Positions 1-6,902 of a stretch of 15,911 nt of DNA are shown here, one piece after another. Numbering within the stretch: position 1 is the stretch's first letter; every line of letters starts with the position of its first letter. The translations under genes were made by a program, and so were the position numbers. The stretch comes from Dehalococcoidia bacterium. Lineage in GTDB: Bacteria > Chloroflexota > Dehalococcoidia > Bin125. The stretch is taken from positions 1 to 15,911 of the forward strand of contig RKRS01000203.1 in NCBI GenBank assembly GCA_007571275.1, in the 5' to 3' direction. The notes under the pieces are model-generated. The model saw only the letters and a list, made by a program, of their open reading frames with translations, did no database searches and was not told the origin of the DNA.

Positions 1-888
1 ACGGTCAAGCTCCGCCTCGAGGACCACGCCGGCGGCGCGGCGGTCGGGATTGGCCGAGAACTCGGAGATATCGGCGACGAGCAGCAGAGTGTCGAGCAGA
101 TCGCTCATTCCGTCGCCGCGCGTGGCCGAGACAGGCACGAGCGGCACCTCGCCGCCGTATTCCTCAATCTGCACTCCGACATCCGCGAGCGCTGCTTTGA
201 CCCGGTCAGGATTGATGTTGTCCATGTCCATCTTGTTCAGCGCCACTACATAGGGCACGCCGGCGGCATGGATGTGGCTGATCGCTTCGCGGGTCTGGGG
301 CATGACGCCGTCATTCGCGGCCACGACCAGCACGGCGATATCGGTGGCCTGAGCGCCGCGCGCGCGCATCTCGGTGAACGCCGCATGGCCGGGCGTGTCA
401 ATGAAGGTGATCAGGCGATCGCTCGCGGTCGCCTGATAAGCGCCGACTCGTTGCGTGATACCGCCGGCTTCGCCCTCAGCGACGTTCGCGTCACGGATAT
501 AATCAAGCAGCGAGGTCTTGCCATGGTCGACGTGGCCGAGCACAGCGACCACAGGCGGTCGCTCACGCAGGTTGGCCGGATCCTCTACCTCTTCCTCGGT
601 GATGCCGAGGAGGTCGATGGTGGATGGCGCTTCTTCTTCCTCAACGACATCGCCGGCCTCTTCAGGATCGAACCCGCGATCCAGTGCGACGATCGCCGCG
701 GTGCCATAGTCAAGCGTCTTCGAAACGTCCGCCATGATGCCGTTGGTCATCAACGTCTTGATAATCGTGACCGGAGTTTCGCCCAGCAGATCAGCGAGCT
801 CACGAACAGTGAGCGTGCGCGGGATCAGGACGGTGTTGGCTGAGTGCGGCGCGGATTGTGATTGACGGATGGTCTGTTGTGTCGCCAT
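1..888 (-). CDS. infB: Translation initiation factor IF-2, N-terminal part (runs off left edge)
   Basis: GTPase that brings initiator fMet-tRNA to the 30S subunit and promotes 70S joining in the cytoplasm. The start is the ATG whose complement lies at 886-888, preceded by AGGAG seven bases upstream, giving 296 codons up to the window edge. Residues about 20-75 form the IF2 N-terminal helical domain (TVRELADLLGETPVTIIKTL), followed by an acidic linker. The GTPase domain shows G1 GHVDHGKT at 118-125, G3 DTPGH at 164-168 and G4 NKMD at 218-221. The G domain begins after only about 110 residues, so this is a short IF-2 without the long Ala/Pro/Lys-rich N-terminal region of many actinobacterial or proteobacterial homologues. 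It lies 15 bp downstream of ylxR in the nusA-ylxR-infB order, so it is probably cotranscribed. The C-terminal domains are outside the window. Confidence 0.97.
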   Translation of the reverse strand, partial: MATQQTIRQSQSAPHSANTVLIPRTLTVRELADLLGETPVTIIKTLMTNGIMADVSKTLDYGTAAIVALDRGFDPEEAGDVVEEEEAPSTIDLLGITEEEVEDPANLRERPPVVAVLGHVDHGKTSLLDYIRDANVAEGEAGGITQRVGAYQATASDRLITFIDTPGHAAFTEMRARGAQATDIAVLVVAANDGVMPQTREAISHIHAAGVPYVVALNKMDMDNINPDRVKAALADVGVQIEEYGGEVPLVPVSATRGDGMSDLLDTLLLVADISEFSANPDRRAAGVVLEAELDR

Positions 889-903
889 AACTGCTCCTGG
901 TAG

Positions 904-1221
904 TCAGGTCGAACGTGTGATGTGGGTGGCTGGTGAGACAGGTTCGGCTGTTGCGAGCCGATCGAGCCGGTTCAACATGGCGTCTGGTGGAGGCCGCCGC
1001 AGCGCCCGGGCCAGGTACTTCGGTTGGGCAGCAGCCGTGCCCAGACAGCGTGGGTGAGAATGGATGTACGCGCCTCGACCCTCGTCGCGGGCTGACACCG
1101 TGATCTCGCCATCGGGACGTCGCACGACCCTGAGCAGCTCTGGCTTGGGAGCGCGCGTCCGACAGATGATGCAGCGGCGGATCGGTGAATGCGATTGCTG
1201 CGACGAATGGCGGGCGGACAT
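904..1221 (-). CDS. ylxR: YlxR family RNA-binding protein (DUF448; RnpM-like)
   Basis: A 105-residue basic protein. The family signature is clear: RRCIIC at 15-20, the following basic/Leu segment KPELLRVVR, and GRGAYIHSHPRCLG at about 48-61. YlxR proteins are small RNA-binding proteins encoded between nusA and infB. Homologues have been reported to bind and modulate RNase P RNA (RnpM) or to affect transcription; which role applies here cannot be told. The start at 1221 is the longest ATG/GTG start and has AAGGA a few bases upstream. The C-terminal 30 residues after RRPPPD look unstructured and are less conserved in style. It sits 74 bp after nusA and 15 bp before infB, so an operon is likely. 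Confidence 0.93.
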   Translation of the reverse strand: MSARHSSQQSHSPIRRCIICRTRAPKPELLRVVRRPDGEITVSARDEGRGAYIHSHPRCLGTAAAQPKYLARALRRPPPDAMLNRLDRLATAEPVSPATHITRST

Positions 1222-1238
1222 TGGCTTCCTTCGTGCTG

Positions 1239-1257
1239 CGCGGGGCTGGAACCCGCG
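1239..1257 (-). promoter_or_regulatory. GC-rich hairpin in the nusA-ylxR spacer
   Basis: A perfect 6-bp inverted repeat (CGCGGG and CCCGCG on the plus strand) with a 7-nt loop lies in the 74-bp spacer between nusA and ylxR. No U-run follows it on the minus-strand transcript, so a full intrinsic terminator is unlikely. It could be a processing or mRNA-stability element, or chance in GC-rich DNA. Confidence 0.3.
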
Positions 1258-1295
1258 TTGACGACAGACGCTGGGATTGGTCGGGCGGGAGCTGC

Positions 1296-2753
1296 CTAGA
1301 ACTCTCCCTCGTATTCGAGGTACTCCGCGTACGGATCGTCCTCGAGGCCTTCATCGCTCTCGTGGTATCGAGGTCGACGGCGGCGGCGGTCGCGTTGCTG
1401 TTGCTGCTCCTGCTCGCGACGGAGCACATCTTCGGCGAAGCGAATCTGTCCGTCGTCGCGAGTCGCAGACGCGATCTCGGTTGCCTGGAGCACCGGCTCG
1501 AGTTCCGGCTCTTCTTCGACAACTGCCGGTTGCTCAACCGGGGGCGGAGCTGGCGGTGGCGTCACTTCGACGGGAGGCGGCGCCACGACGGACGGTCGCT
1601 CCACTGGCGGGGCGACGCGAATCGGTTTCTGCTCGGGAATCGGCTCCGGTTCGATTTCGATCTCGGCCTGCGGCGCGAACGGACCACGACCTTCCTGCTG
1701 CAATCGTTCGGCCACAGTCTGTGGCTTGATATCGATGCGGAATCCGGTCAGCCGCGCGGCAAGTCGCGCGTTCTGCCCTTCGCGGCCAATCGCGAGGCTG
1801 AGCTGCATGTCGGGAACCGCGCACTCGGCCGTGTTGGTTTCCGGATCAATGCGCACAGCGAGAATCTGCGCCGGGCTCAGGGCGTGTTCGACAAAGCGCC
1901 GCGGGTCGCGATCCCACTGGACCACATCTACCCGCTCGCCATGTAGCTCGTTGACGATGTTCTGGATCCGCATCGCGCGCATCCCGATACAGCTGCCGAT
2001 GGGATCGATGCCCGTCTGTCGCGACCAGACGGCGATCTTGGTTCGGTGTCCAGGCTCGCGCGCGACGCCGCGGATCTCAACGACGCCACGCATGATCTCG
2101 GGGACTTCCAGCTCAAACAGGCGTCGGACAAACTCGGGCCGCGAGCGTGAGATGACGATCTGCGGACCCTTGTTGGCGCGCAGCACCTCGACCATGATCG
2201 CCTTGACTCGCTGGCCGGTGCGATAGCGCTCCATCCGCACCTGCTCCTGCGCGGGCATCACGGTCTCGGTGTGGTCGCCGAGTTCGACGATGACCTGATG
2301 CGGCTCAACGCGTTGGACATCGCCGCTGACAATGCCGCCCTCTTCGCCCGAGTACTTGGTGAATACGGCTTCTCGCTCGGCCTCACGCAAGGCCTGGAGC
2401 ACCACCTGTTTGGCGGTTTGCGCTTCGATCCGACCACCCACATTCTCGATATCGTGCTTCTCGCGCAGGGTCGAGCCGATGTGTACCGCGGCGTCGCTGA
2501 GACGCGCTTGCTCAAGCTCGATCTGCAGGTCGGGGTCGGAAATGTCTTCCTCGATCTCGACGACCTCGCGCTCCGACCACACCTGCATGCTGCCGTCGTA
2601 GCGGTCGATGCTGACGATCACGTTGCCGGGCAGTTCATATCGTCGTTTGACCGCCGCGGCCATACCGCGCTCGACGGCATGGAAGATGACTTCGTCGTCG
2701 AGGTTCTTGTCGGAATGCAGCTGCTTGATAGCCAGCAGGAAATCTGTCTTCAT
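1296..2753 (-). CDS. nusA: Transcription termination/antitermination factor NusA
   Basis: RNA polymerase-associated factor controlling pausing, termination and antitermination. It has 485 residues. The N-terminal polymerase-binding domain covers about 1-130, starting MKTDFLLAIKQL. The S1 domain is about 137-202, ending QIVISRS. KH1 is about 235-290 (DPIGSCIGMRAMRIQNIVNEL) and KH2 about 308-345 (LAIGREGQNARLAARLTG). KH1 carries GMRA where the usual loop is GxRG; KH2 has a normal GREG. Residues about 350-485 form a long low-complexity tail: Pro/Glu/Val-rich to about 420, then a Gln run and an Arg run at 449-460, then an acidic Tyr-containing end. This is not the pair of acidic-repeat domains of enterobacterial NusA. 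The start ATG at 2753 has a GTAGGG sequence about 10 bases upstream. It heads the nusA-ylxR-infB block; rimP is not upstream. Confidence 0.97.
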   Translation of the reverse strand: MKTDFLLAIKQLHSDKNLDDEVIFHAVERGMAAAVKRRYELPGNVIVSIDRYDGSMQVWSEREVVEIEEDISDPDLQIELEQARLSDAAVHIGSTLREKHDIENVGGRIEAQTAKQVVLQALREAEREAVFTKYSGEEGGIVSGDVQRVEPHQVIVELGDHTETVMPAQEQVRMERYRTGQRVKAIMVEVLRANKGPQIVISRSRPEFVRRLFELEVPEIMRGVVEIRGVAREPGHRTKIAVWSRQTGIDPIGSCIGMRAMRIQNIVNELHGERVDVVQWDRDPRRFVEHALSPAQILAVRIDPETNTAECAVPDMQLSLAIGREGQNARLAARLTGFRIDIKPQTVAERLQQEGRGPFAPQAEIEIEPEPIPEQKPIRVAPPVERPSVVAPPPVEVTPPPAPPPVEQPAVVEEEPELEPVLQATEIASATRDDGQIRFAEDVLRREQEQQQQRDRRRRRPRYHESDEGLEDDPYAEYLEYEGEF

Positions 2754-2785
2754 ATTGGGAGACCCTACGAAGCGCTGTGTCGATG

Positions 2786-2809
2786 GATCCGTGCGAGTCG
2801 CGCAGGATC
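2786..2809 (-). promoter_or_regulatory. Bulged hairpin in the nusA leader
   Basis: GATCC and TGCG (2786-2795, with one bulged G at 2791) pair with CGCA and GGATC (2801-2809), enclosing a 5-nt loop. This gives a 9-bp stem with one bulge, 33-57 bases upstream of the nusA start. It would form in the nusA 5' leader if transcription starts upstream of it. The 161-bp spacer 2754-2914 also holds a TATAGT hexamer on the minus strand (2851-2856) that could be a -10 box, but no convincing -35 lies at the right distance. A role in autoregulation is speculation. Confidence 0.35.
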
Positions 2810-2914
2810 AGACAGGGCAGCCCGACCCCCACCCGACATCCACACCCTTGACTATACACGCCAGGCGAGTCTGCAGGCGCGCCTCTATCAAGCGGCTATC
2901 AGCTATTCCGCCGT

Positions 2915-4624
2915 TCAGTCACTCAAGGAGTGCAGCGCCTCTTGCGCCGCGACGACGCCATCGCTGAGCGCAACGGAGAACAGCGCTGAATCGCGCCGCA
3001 GCTTGAGCTCGATCTGTCCCTGCTTCAAGCCTCGCGCGCCAATCGTGATCCGCAATGGCGCTCCGAGCAGATCGGCGTCATTGAACTTCACGCCGGCGCG
3101 TTCGTCGCGATCATCGCTGAGAACGTGCAGCCCGGCCTCGGCGAGGCCGGATGCGATCCGCTCGACCGCCTTGCCAACCTCCGGGCCGCTACCGAGCGGC
3201 ACGATATGCACATCGAACGGCGCGACCGAGCGTGGCCAGACGATTCCCTGCTCATCGTGGTTGGCCTGTACCACCGCCGCCATCAACCGCTCCACCCCGA
3301 TCCCGTAGCAACCCATGATCGGTGTGCGCCGCTCACCGTCGGCGTCAAGGAAGGTGGCTTCCATCGGATCGGCGTAGCGGGTACCGAGCTTGAAGATGTG
3401 GCCGAGTTCGATACCGCGCTGCATGTCCAGCGCCGCTTCGCATTGACCACACGGATCGCCGGGGCGCGCCATGCCAATGTCGGCCACGGTCGCGGCCGTC
3501 CAGTCTCGGCCGTAGGTGACGTGGCGCAGGTGCGCGCCGACACGATTCGCGCCGGCCACGAGACCACCGACATCGACCACACTGGGATCAGCGACGACGC
3601 TGATCGGCTCGACCCCAATCGGCGACGCGTATCCCGCGACCCAGCCGGCGTCAGCGACTTCCTCAGGCAGCAGTGGCCGCGCTTCCTGAGCATCGAGCGC
3701 GTTGATCAACTTCAGCTCGTTGACTTCCAGGTCGCCGCGGATGACAGCGAAGGTGGGCTGATCGTCGACGAGGAAAAAGGCGGCTTTGGCGGTCGCCTGA
3801 GGGGGAATGTCGAGAAACTGAGCCAGTCCATCGATTGTGGTGATCCCGGGCGTCTCGACCTCTTCTAGTTCACCATCTGTACCGTTGCCCGGGCCGCGCG
3901 CGAACTCGGCGCGTTCCTGGTTGGCGGCGTAGCCACAGGATGGGCAGAGCACGATGTTGTCCTCGCCGATCTCCGTGAGGAAGATGAACTCTTCTGACTG
4001 CTTCCCGCCGATCGCGCCCGAGTCCGCCTGCACGGCGACGACCGGCACGCCGCAACGCTCGAAGATGTTGTAGTACGCCTGCCGCATCGCCAGGTAGTTG
4101 AGTTGGAAGGCGTCGTCATCCACATCGAATGTGTAGGCGTCCTTCATGATGAACTCGCGTACCCGGACCAGCCCACCGCGTGGACGCGGCTCGTCACGGA
4201 ACTTCGTTTGCATCTGGAAGACGCTCTGCGGTAGATCGCGATAGGACTGCACGACCTTGCGGAACAGATCGGTGACCGATTCCTCATGCGTTGGCGCGAG
4301 GACCATGGTGCGGTCGCGGCGATCCTTGAGATTGAACAGCACCGGTCCGTATGAATCGGCGCGGCCTGACTCCTCCCACAGCTCGCGCGGTTGAATCGCC
4401 GGCATGCGCATTTCCTGAGAACCGGCCGCCTCCATCTCCTCGCGGATGATCTGCTCAATCTTGCGCAGCGAGCGCCAGGCCGGCGGCAGGAAGGAGTAGA
4501 CGCCAGCGGCGAGCTGGACGATCAGTCCGCTGCGGAGGAGCAGCCGGTGATTGGCTGAGTCAGCGTCGGACGGCGCCTCACGCAAGGTGCGGCCGAACAA
4601 CCCGGACATGCGAACGACAGGCAT
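2915..4624 (-). CDS. proS: Prolyl-tRNA synthetase, bacterial type with editing domain
   Basis: Charges tRNA-Pro with proline using ATP in the cytoplasm. It has 569 residues, the normal length for the bacterial class II ProRS with an inserted editing domain. Motif 2 is at 142-163 (FRDEPRPRGG, REFIMKDAY) and motif 3 at 438-450 (GCYGIGVERLMAA). The INS editing domain spans roughly 225-395, opening with CPSCGYAANQE and closing with CGQC; Lys280 in TAKAAFF probably matches the editing lysine of the E. coli enzyme (from memory, needs alignment). The anticodon-binding domain is about 468-565. The frame is open for another 400 bases upstream, but the protein homology starts near MPVVRMSGLFG, so I place the start at 4624, with GGGG upstream. 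An alternative ATG at 4609 has no ribosome-binding site. A small membrane gene lies 38 bp upstream on the same strand. Confidence 0.96.
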   Translation of the reverse strand: MPVVRMSGLFGRTLREAPSDADSANHRLLLRSGLIVQLAAGVYSFLPPAWRSLRKIEQIIREEMEAAGSQEMRMPAIQPRELWEESGRADSYGPVLFNLKDRRDRTMVLAPTHEESVTDLFRKVVQSYRDLPQSVFQMQTKFRDEPRPRGGLVRVREFIMKDAYTFDVDDDAFQLNYLAMRQAYYNIFERCGVPVVAVQADSGAIGGKQSEEFIFLTEIGEDNIVLCPSCGYAANQERAEFARGPGNGTDGELEEVETPGITTIDGLAQFLDIPPQATAKAAFFLVDDQPTFAVIRGDLEVNELKLINALDAQEARPLLPEEVADAGWVAGYASPIGVEPISVVADPSVVDVGGLVAGANRVGAHLRHVTYGRDWTAATVADIGMARPGDPCGQCEAALDMQRGIELGHIFKLGTRYADPMEATFLDADGERRTPIMGCYGIGVERLMAAVVQANHDEQGIVWPRSVAPFDVHIVPLGSGPEVGKAVERIASGLAEAGLHVLSDDRDERAGVKFNDADLLGAPLRITIGARGLKQGQIELKLRRDSALFSVALSDGVVAAQEALHSLSD

Positions 4625-4662
4625 ATCAGAACCCCAATGATCGATGCTATGGAGCGACGATA

Positions 4663-4974
4663 TCAGCGATCTCGGCGAGCCCAACGAGCGAAACGCGCGC
4701 CAATCTCGAACGTATCCCAAACCTGAAGACTCAACCAACACAGAGCCGTTGAGCAGACGAGCGCTGAGATCATGGACACGCCGATACCGAGCTCGTTGTC
4801 CAGACCGGTAATCGGAACCAGCGCGCCGCCCCCAACTCCGCCAAGCGCGGCGAACGGCGCCGACCAGAGCGCGCCGCGCGCTCGTCGCGGGACGCTCACC
4901 GCGATCCAGCTCAGCATCGACAGCAACAGCCAGGCAGCGGCAAAGAGGATCAGAAAAATCACGTCGACGAGCAT
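4663..4974 (-). CDS. Small integral membrane protein, unknown function
   Basis: I do not recognise a family. The 103-residue product has three predicted membrane segments: about 3-26 (LVDVIFLILFAAAWLLLSML), 38-56 (Gly/Ala-rich, SAPFAALGGVGGGALVP) and 64-84 (IGVSMISALVCSTALCWLSL). A basic loop PRRARG lies between the first two, and the C-terminus is basic (RFARWARRDR), which fits a positive-inside arrangement. The hydrophobic periodicity argues that this frame, rather than the overlapping upstream extension of proS, is the coding one. It ends 38 bp before proS on the same strand, so the two may be cotranscribed. No clear ribosome-binding site precedes the start, so translation may be leaderless or start elsewhere. 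It faces ispG across 57 bp. Confidence 0.6.
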   Translation of the reverse strand: MLVDVIFLILFAAAWLLLSMLSWIAVSVPRRARGALWSAPFAALGGVGGGALVPITGLDNELGIGVSMISALVCSTALCWLSLQVWDTFEIGARFARWARRDR

Positions 4975-4985
4975 GCATCAACGGT

Positions 4986-5011
4986 ACGATGCAGCTGTCG
5001 TGATGCATCGT
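4986..5011. promoter_or_regulatory. Inverted repeat between the small membrane gene and ispG
   Basis: ACGATGCA (4986-4993) and TGCATCGT (5004-5011) form a perfect 8-bp inverted repeat with a 10-nt centre. Further copies of the same half-site occur nearby: TGCATC at 4974-4979 and the palindrome GATGCATC at 5002-5009. The repeat ends five bases before the ispG ribosome-binding site (GGAGAGG, 5017-5023). It could be an operator for the divergent pair or a hairpin in the ispG leader. Confidence 0.4.
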
Positions 5012-5031
5012 GACGCGGAGAGGCAAGAACG

Positions 5032-6189
5032 ATGACGGAGACGATTCAGCTCACCGGTGACCTGCGCCGGCATCCGACCCGGCCGGTGCAGGTGCGCGAT
5101 GTCACGATCGGCGGCGGCAATCCGATCGTCGTGCAATCAATGGCGGCGACCCGCACGCAGGACATTGGCGCGACCGTCCGCCAGGTCAAGCTGCTCGAAG
5201 CAGCGGGCGCAGATCTGGTGCGGGTCGCGGTCGATTCACGCAAGGACGTTGAAGCGTTGGCAGCGGTCCGTGAGCAGACATCGGCCCCACTCTCGGTCGA
5301 TTTGCAGGAGAACTACCGCCTCTGCGTACAGGTCGCGCCGCACGTCGACAAGATCCGCTATAACCCTGGCCATCTGCACCACCACGAGAAATCCAAGAGC
5401 GTCCGTGAGAAGGTCGCCTTCATCGCCGAAACCGCCGCCAACCATGACTGCGCGATTCGCGTCGGCGTGAACTGCGGTTCCATCGATCCACGCATGCTGG
5501 AGCGCTATCCGAACGATCACGTGTCCGCCATCGTCGCCTCAGCAACGGAGCATTGTCAGCTGCTCGACGAGCTCGGCTTCGATCGCTACGTCGTATCGCT
5601 CAAGGACTCCGACTGGAAGCAGGTGGTCGAGGTCAACCAGAAATTCGCCGCCGAGCGTCCCGACGTGCCACTGCACCTCGGCGTCACCGAAGCGGGGATG
5701 CCACCCGAGGGCGTGATCAAGACGCGCGTCGCATTCGAGCAGCTAGTTTCTCAGGGCATCGGCGACACCGTGCGCGTCTCGCTGACTGTGCCCTTCGACG
5801 ACAAGGGCATGGAGATCGACGTCGCGCGGGAAATCCTCTCCGACATCGCCGCCGGACGATTCCGCTCGGTGCCGCCGCGCTTTGACGAGGGACTCAACAT
5901 CATCTCCTGCCCCTCCTGCTCGAGGGTCGAGAACGAGAAGTTCGTCGATCTGGCGCAGGAAGTGAAGGCGATGACCGAGTACGCCTCCGAGTACGACATC
6001 ACGATCGCCGTGATGGGCTGTCGGGTCAATGGTCCAGGCGAGACTGACGACGCCGACCTCGGACTCTGGTGCGGCCCGCTGGCGGTCAACCTCAAGCGCG
6101 GCGAAGCGTCGTTGGGTCACTATCCCTACGACGAGATCCTGCCTCGCCTGAAACAGGAGTTGGACGCGATCATCGCCGCCCAGGGCTGA
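5032..6189 (+). CDS. ispG: 4-hydroxy-3-methylbut-2-enyl diphosphate synthase (IspG/GcpE)
   Basis: Penultimate enzyme of the MEP isoprenoid pathway. It reduces the cyclic diphosphate MEcPP to HMBPP using a [4Fe-4S] cluster. It has 385 residues, a normal length for the compact bacterial form. The N-terminal TIM-barrel shows VQSMAATRTQD at 34-44 and IRYNPGH at 108-114. The C-terminal Fe-S domain carries Cys293 and Cys296 (CPSC), Cys330 (VMGCRVNGPGE) and Glu337. Their spacing matches the three Cys plus Glu cluster ligands known for the family. The ATG at 5032 has GGAGAGG eight bases upstream. The gene stands alone: its upstream neighbour is divergent, and the downstream nitroreductase converges with 12 bp between the stops. 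Confidence 0.97.
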   Translation: MTETIQLTGDLRRHPTRPVQVRDVTIGGGNPIVVQSMAATRTQDIGATVRQVKLLEAAGADLVRVAVDSRKDVEALAAVREQTSAPLSVDLQENYRLCVQVAPHVDKIRYNPGHLHHHEKSKSVREKVAFIAETAANHDCAIRVGVNCGSIDPRMLERYPNDHVSAIVASATEHCQLLDELGFDRYVVSLKDSDWKQVVEVNQKFAAERPDVPLHLGVTEAGMPPEGVIKTRVAFEQLVSQGIGDTVRVSLTVPFDDKGMEIDVAREILSDIAAGRFRSVPPRFDEGLNIISCPSCSRVENEKFVDLAQEVKAMTEYASEYDITIAVMGCRVNGPGETDDADLGLWCGPLAVNLKRGEASLGHYPYDEILPRLKQELDAIIAAQG

Positions 6190-6207
6190 GGGTTGGCCAG
6201 CCTAGCC
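6184..6207. terminator. Possible hairpin across the convergent ispG/nitroreductase stops
   Basis: GGCT-G-AGG (6184-6191) can pair with CCTAGCC (6201-6207), giving a 7-bp stem with one bulge and a 9-nt loop. The structure covers both stop codons. No T-run flanks it on either side. A bidirectional terminator function is plausible from position only. Confidence 0.25.
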
Positions 6208-6867
6208 GCCGAACGATTCGCCGTCGAACCGATCGATCGTCGTGAAGCCCTCGACCGGACCTCGCTTGAGGCGGGTCAGCTGGCGCTTGGGCACTCCAAG
6301 CGGAAGAAACGCGCAGACGGCGTAGTGGTCGGGCAGATTGAGCAGCGACTTCAGCTCGGGCTCGTTGGCGATTGGGATGGTGGTGAGCACGCCGCCCAAT
6401 CCTTCGTTGCGTGCCATCAGCAGGACGCTCCAGACGAACGGATAGATCGAGGCGCCGGAGATCACGCCTACCCGATCCAGTTCCTTGTCGACTGAGGCGA
6501 CGACACCGAGATCGACGCAGATCGCGAGCAGGACCGGCGCATCGACGTAAGTGTCGACCAGCCGACGCGGGACGCGCACGTCTGCGGCCGATTCATCGGT
6601 CACGCTCGAGGGAAACGCGGCGTTCCACGGGCCTTCGCCGGCCATCTGCATGGCGACGTAGCGACGCGCGGGGCGCTCGGCCGCCTGCGCGATGGCGGCG
6701 CGAGTGTCAGGATCGCGCACGACGATCACGCGCCAACCCTGTCGGTTGCCGCCAGACGGCGCGAAGCGGGCGTGCTCCAGTATGCGCGCGAGCGTTTCGT
6801 CGGAAACGGGATCTTCAGTCCATTCACGACAGGCGAAGGTGGTGCGGATGACCTCGGTGATATCCAT
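6202..6867 (-). CDS. Nitroreductase family FMN-dependent oxidoreductase
   Basis: A 221-residue member of the nitroreductase fold family, which uses FMN and NAD(P)H to reduce nitro groups, quinones or other substrates. Visible features are the N-terminal FMN-phosphate region around Arg13 (FACREWTEDPV), the ARFAPSGGNRQGWRVIVV segment at 33-50, and the GLGGVLTTIPI stretch at 157-166 followed by PLGVPKRQ near 189-196. The longer frame reaches 6891, but the ATG at 6867 has AGGAG seven bases upstream, so I chose it. The substrate cannot be deduced; family members also include enzymes of cofactor and natural-product metabolism. Only 35 bp separate its start from the divergent uppP start, so its promoter must lie in or against the uppP 5' end. 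Confidence 0.85.
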   Translation of the reverse strand: MDITEVIRTTFACREWTEDPVSDETLARILEHARFAPSGGNRQGWRVIVVRDPDTRAAIAQAAERPARRYVAMQMAGEGPWNAAFPSSVTDESAADVRVPRRLVDTYVDAPVLLAICVDLGVVASVDKELDRVGVISGASIYPFVWSVLLMARNEGLGGVLTTIPIANEPELKSLLNLPDHYAVCAFLPLGVPKRQLTRLKRGPVEGFTTIDRFDGESFGG

Positions 6868-6882
6868 AACAGCTCCTAGAGT

Positions 6883-6899
6883 GACTCCCAAACGGAGTC
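6883..6899. promoter_or_regulatory. Inverted repeat covering the uppP ribosome-binding site
   Basis: GACTCC (6883-6888) and GGAGTC (6894-6899) form a perfect 6-bp inverted repeat with a CAAAC loop. The right arm contains the GGAG that serves as the uppP ribosome-binding site, three bases before the GTG start. If the uppP mRNA includes this stretch, the site would be paired. Alternatively it is an operator shared by the two divergent genes. Confidence 0.4.
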
Positions 6900-6902
6900 T
6901 AC

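Noticed and set aside
268..843. Plus-strand 191-residue open frame
   Set aside because: It lies opposite infB, whose minus-strand product carries intact GTPase motifs. The plus-strand product has no recognisable motif and is the usual antisense open frame of GC-rich DNA.
800..1537. Minus-strand 245-residue open frame across infB start, ylxR and nusA end
   Set aside because: It is in a different frame from the three recognised genes, rich in Arg/Ser/Thr, and without family motifs; a frame shadow.
1185..1946. Plus-strand 253-residue open frame
   Set aside because: Antisense to the nusA C-terminal region, no motif; its composition mirrors the low-complexity tail on the other strand.
2875..2884. 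10-bp palindrome AGGCGCGCCT after proS
   Set aside because: A self-complementary site with no loop room and a composition expected in GC-rich DNA; no evidence that it ends transcription.
2271..3868. Plus-strand open frames of 345 and 247 residues
   Set aside because: They run antisense to nusA and proS, both certain; no domain or ribosome-binding support.
4625..5026. Upstream extension of the proS frame by 134 residues
   Set aside because: The extension has no homology style, is Arg-rich and overlaps a better membrane-protein frame; ProRS proteins start close to the MSGLFG-type sequence.
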